A stretch of DNA of 64,000 nt from Flavobacterium sp. GTDB taxonomy: Bacteria; Bacteroidota; Bacteroidia; Flavobacteriales; Flavobacteriaceae. Shown piece after piece: positions 26,685 to 36,652 of the stretch (position 1 is its first letter; each line of letters opens with the position of its first letter). A program made the position numbers and the translations under genes. The DNA lies in the NCBI GenBank assembly GCA_012837155.1, contig CP051546.1:591474-655473 (forward strand), given 5' to 3'. The notes beneath the pieces were generated by a model, which made no database searches, was not told the DNA's origin, and saw only the letters and a list, made by a program, of their open reading frames with translations.

Positions 26685-27393
26685 CTATCTTCTATTTTGA
26701 TGTAAACCACATTCTTTGTGACTGGATTCCCACCACCATCTTCCAGCTCGAATGTCTTCGTCAGGCGTGATTGCTCTGGTACAAGGGGCGCAGCCTATGC
26801 TTACAAATCCTTGTTTATGAAGTGCATTTTGTGGCACGTTATGGTCATCAATGTATTTTTGAACTTCTGCTAAAGTCCATTTTAGCAATGGATTGAACTT
26901 GATAATGTCAAAATGAGCATCATATTCAAAGAGAGCTAAATCATTTCTATTTTCGGATTGTTCTGCGCGTAAACCAGTAATCCAAACGGCATTTCCTTTT
27001 AAAGCTTTTGTTAATGGTGCTACTTTTCGAATGAAACAACATTCTTTTCGATTCTCAATTGAATCATAGAAACTGTTTGGTCCTTTTTCTTCTAATAATT
27101 TCTCTACCGCCGAAGTTTCTGGAAAGTAAACTTTAATTTCTTTTTTATATTTTTTTAGCGTTTTATGAAAAACATCGTAGGTTTCCTGAAATAATCGTCC
27201 TGTGTCTAAAGTAAAAATGGTAATTGGCAAGTCATTTTTAGCTATTAAAGCCGTTATTACTTGGTCTTCCTGACCGAAAGATGTCGAAAACACCACTTTC
27301 CCCTCGTGTTCACTAGCCAAAAAAGACAAGGTTTCTTCGATAGAGAAGTTTTGCCGTTTTTTCTAATAATGTATTTGCTTGTACTACGCTCAT
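26685..27393 (-). CDS. cysH: Adenylyl-sulfate (APS) reductase, CysH family (frameshifted as read)
   Basis: The real start is probably ATG 27393 (MSVVQANTLLEKTAK). One extra base at about 27344-27350 breaks the frame, which resumes as SIEETLSFLASEHEGKVVF; only a TTG at 27329 is available inside the surviving frame. The restored length is about 235 residues. Both cysteine pairs, ECC (RKECCFIRK) and CXXC (GCAPCTRA), are present. They bind a 4Fe-4S cluster and mark the enzyme as APS- rather than PAPS-reducing. It makes sulfite for the siroheme reductase downstream and is first gene of the cys operon. Confidence 0.88.
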
Positions 27394-27412
27394 GGTTTTT
27401 CTTCAATTGCAA

Positions 27413-27441
27413 AATCTATTACCCTATCGGTTTAATAGATT
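27413..27441 (-). promoter_or_regulatory. Perfect inverted repeat at the cys operon start site
   Basis: AATCTATTA (27413-27421) and TAATAGATT (27433-27441) are exact inverses with an 11-bp centre. The repeat lies immediately downstream of the -7 box, over the expected transcription start and about 20 bp before the cysH ATG. This is a good position for a repressor; the Rrf2 protein encoded at 28472 is a candidate. Confidence 0.6.
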
Positions 27442-27447
27442 AAAGTG

Positions 27448-27476
27448 CAAAAGTACTACTTATTTCTAAATAACAA
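27448..27476 (-). promoter_or_regulatory. cysH: cys operon promoter
   Basis: On the minus strand, TTG (27476-27474), an 18-bp spacer and TACTTTTG (27455-27448) match the Bacteroidota promoter consensus. It is followed by the inverted repeat at 27413-27441 and the cysH ATG at 27393. Confidence 0.7.
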
Positions 27477-27594
27477 AATAATATTCCGCTTTTTACAGTC
27501 ACTTTTTTATGCTTTTAAAATAAATTTTACATAGTCTACTTTGTCCATAGGATAATTGGTAAATAGTTGTTACTTTTGTCAAAAATTTTATTTC

Positions 27595-28377
27595 ATGGAT
27601 TTTCAAATAGGATTAATAGTTGCAGGTTTAACAGTTGGTTTTATAGTAGGGTTGACAGGTGTAGGAGGAGGATCTTTGATGACTCCCATCTTATTATGGT
27701 TTGGCATTCCCCCAACAACGGCTGTTGGTACCGATTTATTATATGCAGCTTTTACAAAAATAGGCGGGGTGTATGTACATCATAAAAAAAGAAATATAAA
27801 TTGGTCTATCACAGGCTGGCTTTCTTTAGGGAGTGTGCCTGCGGCTTTGCTAACTTTATGGATTCTTCATGATCTAAAAACAGACATTACCGCGATGAAT
27901 GCAATAATAAAATACAGTCTGGGTTGGGCATTACTTTTCACTTCGGTGGCTGTTTTGTTCAAAAAGAGACTCTTAGTATTTTCTCAAAAGCATGCTGGCG
28001 ATAAGTTTCATAGTGAGAGTAAAACCCAGAATGTGCTAACTATTATTATTGGTATCCTTCTAGGAGCCACGGTAACGCTGACCTCGATAGGAGCGGGAGC
28101 TTTAGGCACGGTTACCTTGTTTTTTCTTTACCCACTTTTGCCCACTCCTCGGTTGGTTGGAACCGAGATTGCTCATGCAGTTCCTTTGACCCTTGTTGCC
28201 GGGTTAGGGCATGCCACAATGGGAAATTTAGATTTAGGATTGTTAGGACAATTATTAATGGGATCGCTTCCTGGAATTTATATTGGAAGTATGTTAAGCG
28301 GAAAAATTCCCGATTTATTTCTTAGAAACGCTATTGCGATAATGTTGTTTTTTGTGGGTTATAAATTGGTTTTTTAG
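27595..28377 (+). CDS. TauE/SafE-family sulfite/sulfonate exporter
   Basis: The membrane protein of 260 residues starts at ATG 27595 (MDFQIGLIVAGLTVGFIVG); the frame is open upstream, but a TACTTTTG -7 box at 27571-27578 supports the later start. It has about eight hydrophobic helices, with the duplicated family motif GLTGVGGGSLMTPIL in the first half and GATVTLTSIGAGALGTV in the second. It is divergently transcribed from the cys operon, so it may export excess sulfite or related anions; the substrate is inferred from context only. Confidence 0.85.
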   Translation: MDFQIGLIVAGLTVGFIVGLTGVGGGSLMTPILLWFGIPPTTAVGTDLLYAAFTKIGGVYVHHKKRNINWSITGWLSLGSVPAALLTLWILHDLKTDITAMNAIIKYSLGWALLFTSVAVLFKKRLLVFSQKHAGDKFHSESKTQNVLTIIIGILLGATVTLTSIGAGALGTVTLFFLYPLLPTPRLVGTEIAHAVPLTLVAGLGHATMGNLDLGLLGQLLMGSLPGIYIGSMLSGKIPDLFLRNAIAIMLFFVGYKLVF

Positions 28378-28409
28378 CAAATAGTCAAATCCAAATCACA
28401 AAAAAATAA

Positions 28410-28465
28410 ACCACAAATTCGCAAAGTAAAACTCCATAACCGTTTTGAAATTGCAAATTTGCGGT
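28410..28465. terminator. Terminator-like inverted repeat between exporter and Rrf2 genes
   Basis: ACCACAAATTCGCAA (28410-28424) pairs with TTGCAAATTTGCGGT (28451-28465), with two mismatches. It lies between the convergent ends of the exporter and the Rrf2 gene. Confidence 0.5.
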
Positions 28466-28471
28466 AATTTT

Positions 28472-28882
28472 TTAAAAAGCAATATCAGCAAGTGTATTAT
28501 TTTCGAGTATCATTAAGGTATTGTCACGAACTTCCATCATTAGTTTGCGAACAGCACAAGCGGCTTCATCTGTGCAGTCATCACATTTTTCGTAAAAGTT
28601 ATGGCTGGCACAAGGCAACAAGGCAATGGGCCCTTCGAGAATGCGATAGACTTTTGCCATATTAATGTCTTTGGGTTCTTTTATTAGATAATAACCTCCG
28701 CCTTTTCCTTTTTTGGCTCCTAGAAAACCCGAATGGCGCAAGAGCAACAAAATACTTTCCAAAAATTTTATGGAAATATGTTCTGCTTTGGCAATATCTG
28801 CAATAGCAACAGGTGTTTGATTTTCTTGGCGTGCCAAAAAAGTCAGTGCTTTTATTCCGTATTTTGTTTTTTTGGAGAGCAT
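28472..28882 (-). CDS. Rrf2-family transcriptional regulator
   Basis: The 136-residue winged-helix regulator has the family signature YGIKALTFLARQE, VAIADIAKAEHISIKFLESILLLLRHSGFLGAKKGKGGGYYL. A cysteine cluster follows (PCASHNFYEKCDDCTDEAACAV). The three Cys after the DNA-binding domain are spaced as in IscR/NsrR-type Fe-S sensors, so cluster binding is plausible. Relatives such as CymR govern cysteine metabolism. It sits between the cys operon and the met operon and is the best candidate controller of the island. It may also be co-transcribed with metZ, although a -7 box and a long palindrome lie just upstream. Confidence 0.88.
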   Translation of the reverse strand: MLSKKTKYGIKALTFLARQENQTPVAIADIAKAEHISIKFLESILLLLRHSGFLGAKKGKGGGYYLIKEPKDINMAKVYRILEGPIALLPCASHNFYEKCDDCTDEAACAVRKLMMEVRDNTLMILENNTLADIAF

Positions 28883-28907
28883 GATTTATTTTTGATTGAA
28901 GATTAAC

Positions 28908-28935
28908 GATTTTTGATTTATTTAAATCAAAAATC
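28908..28935 (-). promoter_or_regulatory. Perfect 12-bp-arm palindrome in the Rrf2 leader
   Basis: GATTTTTGATTT (28908-28919) is the exact inverse of AAATCAAAAATC (28924-28935) with a 4-bp centre. It lies between a TACTTTTG -7 box on the minus strand and the regulator's ATG at 28882. It could be an autoregulatory operator or an mRNA hairpin. It also resembles the AATCAAAAATC intergenic repeats of this region. Confidence 0.5.
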
Positions 28936-29053
28936 AGCATTTCTTTTAATAACAACAAAAGTATGTTTTTGTATTGAAAAAATAATGATGATTAGCGATT
29001 GTTATTAGGTTGGAAATCTGCAATCAAAAATCGTTAATCATCGATCTAAAATC

Positions 29054-30226
29054 TTAAGCTAACGCTTGTTCTAAATCAGCAATTATATCTTTCACGGTTT
29101 CTAAACCTACGGAAACACGAACCAATCCTTCGGTAATTCCAACAGCTAATTTCTCTTCAATAGCTAATTTGCTGTGGGTTGTAGAAGCTGGATGCGTAAC
29201 AATAGTTCTAGTATCGCCAATATTTGCCGATAGGGAACACAATTTTATTTTATCTAAAAATGCTCTTCCTGCTTCAATTCCACCTTTGATTTCGAAAGCG
29301 ATAATATTTCCGCCTAAAAGCATTTGTTTTTTGGCAATTTCATACTTCGGATGCGATTTTAAAAATGGATATTTTACGCTATTTACATTTGGATGCGCTT
29401 CTAAAAACTGAGCTACTTGTAACGCATTTTCGCAGTGTTTTTCAACACGAACAGCCAACGTTTCTAAACTTTTAGACAATACCCAAGCATTAAAAGGCGA
29501 CAATGCAGGCCCTGTATTTCTAGAAAATAAATAAATTTGACGAATCAAATCTGCACTTCCCACGGTTACACCTCCTAAAACTCTTCCTTGACCGTCAATT
29601 AATTTGGTCGCAGAATGAATAACCAAATGCGCTCCCCATTTTATAGGCTGCTGAATGTATGGTGTGGCAAAACAGTTGTCGATAACTAAAATCAGGTTGT
29701 GTTTTTTGGCAATGGCTCCAAGCAATTCTAAATCGATAACATCTACGCCAGGATTTGTTGGGGATTCAGCATACAGTATTTTCGTATTGGGTTGGATAAA
29801 ACTCTCGATAGTTTCGGGTTTGTTAATATCAAAATACGAAGTTTCAATCTTCCATTTTGGAAAATAAGTCATGAACAAAGCGTGTGTCGAACCAAAAACG
29901 CTTCCTGCAGAAACAATATGGTCACCAGCATTTAATAAAGCCGCAAATGTAGAATAAACCGCCGCCATTCCTGTTGCAAAAGCATAACCGGCTTCGGCTC
30001 CTTCCATTTTACAAATTTTTTCAACAAATTCCGTAGTGTTCGGATTGCTGAAACGGCTGTAAATATTGCGTTCTTTTTCCTCGGTAAAAGAAGCACGCAT
30101 ATCTTCGGCATCTTCAAATACAAAACTGGAGGATAAATACAAAGGCACAGAATGTTCCTGGTATTGCGTTCTTTCTAATTGGGTGCGTATGGCTTGGGTT
30201 TCGAAACCGTATTCTTGTTCGTTCAT
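29054..30226 (-). CDS. metZ: O-succinyl/acetylhomoserine sulfhydrylase-like PLP enzyme
   Basis: The 390-residue Cys/Met-metabolism PLP-dependent enzyme has YSRFSNPNTTEFVEKI, the PLP-lysine motif SATKLIDGQGRVLGG and THPASTTHSKL near the C terminus. It joins sulfide to activated homoserine to give homocysteine; a cystathionine gamma-synthase or lyase role cannot be fully excluded. It lies downstream of the OsmC gene and the metX fusion on the same strand, so it is probably under the SAM riboswitch at 34293. It is the second such enzyme in the window, besides metY. Confidence 0.85.
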   Translation of the reverse strand: MNEQEYGFETQAIRTQLERTQYQEHSVPLYLSSSFVFEDAEDMRASFTEEKERNIYSRFSNPNTTEFVEKICKMEGAEAGYAFATGMAAVYSTFAALLNAGDHIVSAGSVFGSTHALFMTYFPKWKIETSYFDINKPETIESFIQPNTKILYAESPTNPGVDVIDLELLGAIAKKHNLILVIDNCFATPYIQQPIKWGAHLVIHSATKLIDGQGRVLGGVTVGSADLIRQIYLFSRNTGPALSPFNAWVLSKSLETLAVRVEKHCENALQVAQFLEAHPNVNSVKYPFLKSHPKYEIAKKQMLLGGNIIAFEIKGGIEAGRAFLDKIKLCSLSANIGDTRTIVTHPASTTHSKLAIEEKLAVGITEGLVRVSVGLETVKDIIADLEQALA

Positions 30227-30313
30227 TCTATTTTAGTTTAAAGTTTAAGGTTTAAAGTTGCTGAAATAATAGTATTTCAAAACTAAATCCTTAAACGAAT
30301 AATTTTTGTCTAT

Positions 30314-30747
30314 TTATATTTTTGCTAATTCCTGCCCGTTCAGAACTATTTTATAATGTATGGTCGCTGTTGGTTCCAATGTTTTAGAAACCGAACAGTA
30401 TTTTTCGAAAGACAATTGGGCGGCTTTTGCGGCTTTATCTTCTTTGATATTTCCTTCCAAATAAAATACTACATAAATAGCTTTGAATGGTTTTGCTTCG
30501 CCTACTTGCACGCGTTCGCCTTCGACTTCAGCTTTGAAAGACGTGATTTCCTGACGTTGCTTTTTAAGAATCGAAATCATATCAATCCCACTGCAACCTG
30601 CAACTCCCATTAATAGCAATTCCATTGGGCTTGGTCCCATATCATTACCTCCAAAATCAGGACGTGCATCTACATTTACTATATGTCCACGTTCGTTTTT
30701 AATTCGAAGTGGAAATTTTCGTTTACTCTGTTTAATGTTACTTTCAT
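30314..30747 (-). CDS. OsmC-family protein (frameshifted as read)
   Basis: The start is probably ATG 30747 (MKVTLNRVNENFHFELK). One A is missing from the run at about 30695-30700, after which the frame continues VNVDARPDFGGNDMGPSPMELLLMGVAGCSGIDMISILKK to the end, 144 residues in all. The GPSPMELLLMGVAGCSG motif holds the first of the two OsmC cysteines, and EKYCSVSKT holds the second. OsmC/Ohr proteins reduce peroxides through this cysteine pair. It lies between the metX fusion and metZ in the riboswitch-controlled operon, which suggests a thiol-related role. Confidence 0.85.
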
Positions 30748-30826
30748 TGTTTTATTTTTTGTAACGCGGATGAAACATATTTCCAAACACGGATTTTTAA
30801 AATCTAAAATCTGCAATCTAAAATCA

Positions 30827-33800
30827 TTAGCCTTTCTCTGACAATCTCAAAATATCTCCAAAAACGCCTCTCGCCGTAACTGCTGATCCTGCTCCAGCAC
30901 CTTGAATTACGATAGGCCTGTCTCCATAAGATTCGGTGTAAATTTCGAAGAAGAATCCGAGCCTTTCAATCCGCCCAAAGCGGTATCCGAAGGTACGGAA
31001 ACTAATTTTACTTCGAGGTTTCCTTTGTCATTTTGTAAATCACCCGATAATTCGCCAATGTATCTCAAAACGTGATTAGGCTGTTGTTCGCCTTTTATTT
31101 TAGCATAAATAGGATCGAATTCTCGCAATTTATTCAAGAAATCAGAAACACCTCCTTCTCTCAAATGCTCTGGAATTAGGTTTTGAATGTTGATTTCTTC
31201 AAATTCATTTTGCAAGTCTAGTTCTCTTGCCAAAATTAGCAATTTTCTGCCCACATCGTTCCCGCATAAATCTTCTCTTGGATCGGGTTCGGTATAACCG
31301 TTATCGATGGCTTCTTTCAAAATTTCGCTAAACGGAACGTCTTTTGCCGAGAAATTATTGAATAAATAACTCAAAGTCCCAGAGAAAACTCCTTTGATTT
31401 TGGTAATATTTTCGCCCGAAAGATGTAATAATTTTATGGTGTCTATCAATGGCAAACCTGCGCCAACATTGGTTTCGTATAAATAATTCTTTTGGTTTTC
31501 TGCCAATACTTTTCGCAAGTCCTTATAAAATTTATAACTCAAGGTATTGGCTACTTTATTAGAAGAAATTAAGTCGAAACTACTTTCGGCTAATTTTACA
31601 TAATTTTCAACAAATGGAGCACTTGCCGTGTTGTCAACCGCAATCAAATTTTCTAAATTATTTTCATTGGCGTAAGCTATAATATCATCGATTGTATACG
31701 AAAAACCGTTGTTTTGAATCTCATTTTTCCAATTTTGAGAAACGCCATTCTTGTTTAAAAGTACCTTTTTAGAATTGGCAATCGCAAAAATATTCAATCT
31801 AATATCTTTTCGTTTTTCGATGGTTGCCGCCGACTCTAAAATTTGATTAATCAATGTTCCTCCAACTAATCCGTGACCAAAAACAGCGATATTTATTTTC
31901 TTAGAAACTCCAAAAATCTCGCCGTGAATCACATTTAAGGCTTTGTGAAGTTGTGATTTTTTAACCACCAAACTCACATTTTTGCCCGTTATGGTGTTGT
32001 TAAAAAGAATTGGCACCACTTTGTTCTTAATCAAGGCGGTGTATGGTTTATGAAAAGTGCTCAAATCCTGACCGATTATCGAAATTACCGAAACATCATC
32101 GGTTACAGAAATCTTGTTTACATCTTTCGAATAGAAATCATTTTCGAATTCTTTTTCGAGTTCAATCATTGCTTTTGTTGCTTGGTCGGCAGCAACCACC
32201 AGACCAATGCCTCTTTCGGATGAGCCTTGCGAAATAATACTTACACTAATATTGTTATCGCCCATTACCCTGAAAATTCGCGCATCAACTCCTGTTTTTC
32301 CTAGCAATCCTCTTCCTTCAAGGTTTACTAATGCTACATTTTCGAGAACCGAAAGCGTTTTTATTCCTTCCTTATTTGATTTTGAAGTGATTAATGTTCC
32401 CTGATTTTCGTGATTGAAGGTATTCAAAATCCGCAAAGGAATATTTCTTTCCAATAAAGGAATAATCGTTTTGGCGTGCAAAATAGTTGCTCCAAAATTG
32501 GCGATTTCATTCGCTTCGTTAAAGGACAAACGGTCAATTTTTTTGGCATCGGGGACTAAATCTGGATTTGCCGTATAAATTCCGTCAACGTGAGTGTAGT
32601 TTTGCAACTCTTCGGCATCGAGAAAATTAGCAATCAACGAAGCCGAATAATTACTGCCATTCCTGCCTAAAGTGGTCGTTTCGTTATTGGTATTTGAACC
32701 TATAAAACCTGTGATAATAATGACTTTGTCGCTATTTTTCTTGAAATAATCAATCACATTTTTCTTCGAAATTTGTTCCAAAGGTTGTGCATCGCCAAAC
32801 TTGGAATCTGTTTTTATCAATTCGCGAGAATCCGTAAACTGAGCATTTATTCCTTTTTCATTTAACAGAGATGCTATTGTTTTTGCCGAAATTACTTCGC
32901 CTTGTGATAAAACCTGATCTTTTATTTTTTCGCTATAATCGCCAATTAGGCTTATGCCTTCAAAAAGTTTGTCTAATACTGCAAATTCTTCTGATAAATC
33001 AAGGTTTGTAAAACCATTTTGTTGGTAGTTTTTGAAGCTTTCTAGCAAGGGTTTGTAGTTGCCGTTTTTGGCGGCGATAGTCAAAATATCCTCTAATTCA
33101 TCCGTTGCGTCTCCTCGTGCCGAGACCACAACTGCAATATTTTCGCCTTTGCTTTTTTTGTCTATAATAATATCTAAAACCTTATTTATTCCTTCTCCGT
33201 TGGCCAATGATTTTCCGCCAAATTTTAATATTTTCATTTTATCTTTTTTATTTTTAAAAACAACATCCAGTAAATTGCTTAATTGATCATATTCCATTAA
33301 AAAGGCATCATGACCGTGCTGCGAATCGATTTCGCTATAAAACACATTGTTTTTGAATTTCTTTATTTCGTGATACGTTTCTCTGTTTTCATTCGCCGTA
33401 AAAAATAAATCCGAATTGATTCCAATAATATAGATATTGGCATCTACCTCAGCAATTATTTTTTCTAATGAGGTCCTGCCTCTCGTTACATCGATGGTTT
33501 TTAGCAACTGATTCATCATTTTGTATGCCGAAAGTTGAAACCTTTTTTGTAATTTTTCTCCATGATGATTCAGCCAACTTTCTACTTGAAATGACTCTAA
33601 AGAATCTGTCGAATTTCGTTGAAATTTTTCTTTGAAGGATTCTGGGGTACGGTAGCACAACATAGCGTGAATGCGGGCGTCTTCAATAGGTTTCGAAGAA
33701 TGAAGTAATATTTTTTCCTGTAAATAACAATTGGCAATCAACCAATCAGTCGATTTCCAATCCGTAGCAATAGGAATAAAATTATGCGTTAATTTTGGTT

Positions 33801-34233
33801 CCAAAGCTACCATTTCCCAAGCTATTCCGCCACCTACGGAACCTCCAATAATAGCAAATAATTCTTTGATTTTCAGAAATTTAATTCCTTCTATAAAAAG
33901 TCTAGCGACGTCTCGGGCATTAAAATCCAGATAATTTTCTATGCTGTTTTTATCAAAACCGTTGCCTGGAACGTTAAATGAAACGATGGTATATTTGCGA
34001 ATATCAATTGTCTTATCAACACCTATTAAATCATTCCACCAACCATTTTCGCCAACTACTTGAGAATTTCCGGTCAAGGCGTGATTGACTAAAACAATTG
34101 GAGCCGAATTTATTTCAGGACCAAAAGCCTGATAACTTAAATTTATCGAAGGACAAACCACACCACTTTCGGTAGTGAAATTTTTTAGGGTAATTGTTGT
34201 TGGTTTATTTTCCAATTTCAAATCTTTTATCAT
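30827..34233 (-). CDS. Trifunctional fusion: homoserine O-acyltransferase (MetX-like), aspartokinase, homoserine dehydrogenase (frameshifted near 3' end as read)
   Basis: About 1,135 residues once repaired. Residues 1-330 form an alpha/beta-hydrolase of MetX type (VLVNHALTGNSQV, nucleophile motif GGSVGGGIAWEM, C-terminal DSQHGHDAFLMEY). From about 335 (MKILKFGGKSLANGEGINKV) runs an aspartokinase with ACT region (GLLGKTGVDARIFRVMGDNNISVS), then homoserine dehydrogenase (INIAVFGHGLVGGTLINQ, NGYTEPDPREDLCGNDVGRKLLILAREL). The frame breaks at about 30947-30957. One added base continues it to YGDRPIVIQGAGAGSAVTARG and TAA at 30829-30827. It performs the first and third steps from aspartate plus homoserine activation, under a SAM-I riboswitch. 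Confidence 0.9.
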
Positions 34234-34292
34234 TTTTGATTTGTGTCTGGAAATATTAGAAAGAAAACTAGAAGTATACTAGATAAGTTCTT

Positions 34293-34395
34293 GTGTTATC
34301 TTCTCCCATATTGGGATAGAATGTAGCACCTTCTTCGTTTGCGAAGGGTTGCTAAGCTTTCATCGGGTCTATTCCCTCAAGCTTTCTTTATAACA
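34293..34395 (-). promoter_or_regulatory. SAM-I (S-box) riboswitch
   Basis: On the minus strand the leader contains the S-box core in order: GTTAT (P1 5'), GCTTGAGGGAATAGACCCGA, TGAAAGCTTAGCAACC, a TTCG-rich hairpin, AAGGTGCTACATTC, ATCCC/GGGA hairpin, then GATAAC closing P1. The GAGGGA, GATGAAA, GCAACC and GGTGC elements match conserved positions of SAM-I aptamers. It lies about 60 nt upstream of the metX-aspartokinase-homoserine dehydrogenase start, so SAM should lower expression of that operon. I see no strong terminator after it, so control may be translational. Confidence 0.9.
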
Positions 34396-34492
34396 TTTCA
34401 ATACATTTGTGAACTTAAAGGCACAAATTAACTACAAATTTTTTTAACAACCAAATTTAACACAAGCTGGTTTTTAATTCTTCGTTTAAAAC

Positions 34493-34528
34493 AGCAACGA
34501 AAAGAGTCTAAAAACTCTTGCCGTTGCT
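34493..34528 (-). terminator. Hairpin downstream of the 69-residue gene
   Basis: AGCAACG (34493-34499) with CGTTGCT (34522-34528), and AAGAGT (34502-34507) with ACTCTT (34514-34519), form a long stem. The following T run on the minus strand is short (TGTTTT), so termination may be weak. Confidence 0.55.
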
Positions 34529-34545
34529 AAATTAATCTATCCGCA

Positions 34546-34755
34546 TTAGATAAAAAGCGTTTCATTTTCTTCAGAATACATTAAAGATACTAGAGAATGC
34601 GGTGCTTTTTTTGGTGCAGCAATAGGCTTTTGACTGATGCCAAACTTGGTATGTGTTAATTCAGTAGTTGTTTGGGTCAAAGATTTTTCCTTTTTACTGA
34701 TATTCAAACTTTTAAAAAACTGAATTACTTTTGATGTATCTATTGGTTTTTTCAT
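34546..34755 (-). CDS. Small hypothetical protein
   Basis: The 69-residue protein starts MKKPIDTSKVIQFFKSLNIS and is rich in K, T and S in the middle. No signal peptide, membrane segment or domain is visible. It lies between metY and the metX fusion on the same strand, with a hairpin after it. Its frame is unbroken and its codon use resembles its neighbours, which is the only support for it being real. I do not recognise it. Confidence 0.5.
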   Translation of the reverse strand: MKKPIDTSKVIQFFKSLNISKKEKSLTQTTTELTHTKFGISQKPIAAPKKAPHSLVSLMYSEENETLFI

Positions 34756-34834
34756 ACTATTTTATTTTAGATGTTTTATTTTTTTATTTTAAAACACATT
34801 GAATTCAGTTTTTCTAAGTTCAAATATGTTTCTT

Positions 34835-36114
<1,280 letters not shown>

Positions 36115-36204
36115 AATTTTAATTTTATAATTGATTTTTAGATTTTAAAACTGAATCTATTTCAGCTTTATTTTATGGATTTAATTTATTTTGATGTTTT
36201 GAAC

Positions 36205-36246
36205 AGAAAAGCAAAAACCCTTTTAGAAACGAATCCAAAAGGGTTT
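36205..36246 (-). terminator. Attenuator terminator 2 upstream of metY
   Basis: On the minus strand AAACCCTTTT pairs with AAAAGGGTTT (36246-36237 with 36224-36215), followed by a T5 run. It comes after the second leader peptide and before metY. Its 5' arm can instead pair with 36270-36280, immediately after the leader-peptide stop. Confidence 0.75.
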
Positions 36247-36278
36247 AAAAGTTGTGTTATAAACTTATACTTTCGGAA

Positions 36279-36368
36279 TCAACAGACACAAATATGCATC
36301 ATGGCTTTTGCACAAATCATAGATTTGACATTGCACGAGTTCATTTGTTTTTGTTTTAAGTTATTCAT
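36279..36368 (-). CDS. Met/Cys-rich leader peptide 2 of metY
   Basis: The 29-residue frame starts at ATG 36368 and contains five Met (1, 9, 17, 23, 24) and four Cys (12, 19, 27, 29), ending MICAKAMMHICVC and then TGA. This composition is far from random and names the two amino acids that the metY product serves. The stop overlaps a segment (36270-36280) that can pair with the 5' arm of the following terminator, as in classical attenuation. There is no promoter consensus between it and the first module. Confidence 0.65.
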   Translation of the reverse strand: MNNLKQKQMNSCNVKSMICAKAMMHICVC

Positions 36369-36396
36369 AATAGGTATATTTTGTGTTTGATATTTC

Positions 36397-36430
36397 AAAA
36401 AAAAAGCCTCCCGTTTTGTGGGAGGCTTTT
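36397..36430 (-). terminator. Attenuator terminator 1 upstream of metY
   Basis: GCCTCCC and GGGAGGC form a perfect 7-bp stem around a 7-nt loop, followed on the minus strand by T9. It comes 24 bp after leader peptide 1. TCCCACA in its 5' arm and loop is exactly complementary to TGTGGGA in codons 17-18 of leader 1. Confidence 0.8.
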
Positions 36431-36453
36431 GCTATATAATTTTGATTTAAAAT

Positions 36454-36522
36454 TTAAGCACTAAACGTCCCACAGGATTTTTCCTGCATGGCTTTAGAAA
36501 TATTGCAAACATTTAAATTCAT
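36454..36522 (-). CDS. Leader peptide 1 of metY (22 residues)
   Basis: Frame from ATG 36522 to TAA 36454: MNLNVCNISKAM, then QEKSCGTFSA. It has Cys at 6 and 17 and Met at 12. The codons for Cys17-Gly18 (TGTGGGA) are complementary to the arm of the terminator that follows, so ribosome position could decide between antiterminator and terminator. The AAAGCCATG segment (K-A-M) is shared with leader 2. An A-rich stretch precedes the ATG, as is usual for Bacteroidota starts. Confidence 0.6.
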   Translation of the reverse strand: MNLNVCNISKAMQEKSCGTFSA

Positions 36523-36652
36523 TTTTTTTCTTTTTTCGTTGAGCAAATTTGCAAACTATTATTTAAATATCCAAATAATTTTCATTTTTTTATTTGTGTC
36601 TAATTAGAAATCAATTCTCTAGAAAGAAGTATTTTGTTTTCTATAAATTCCT

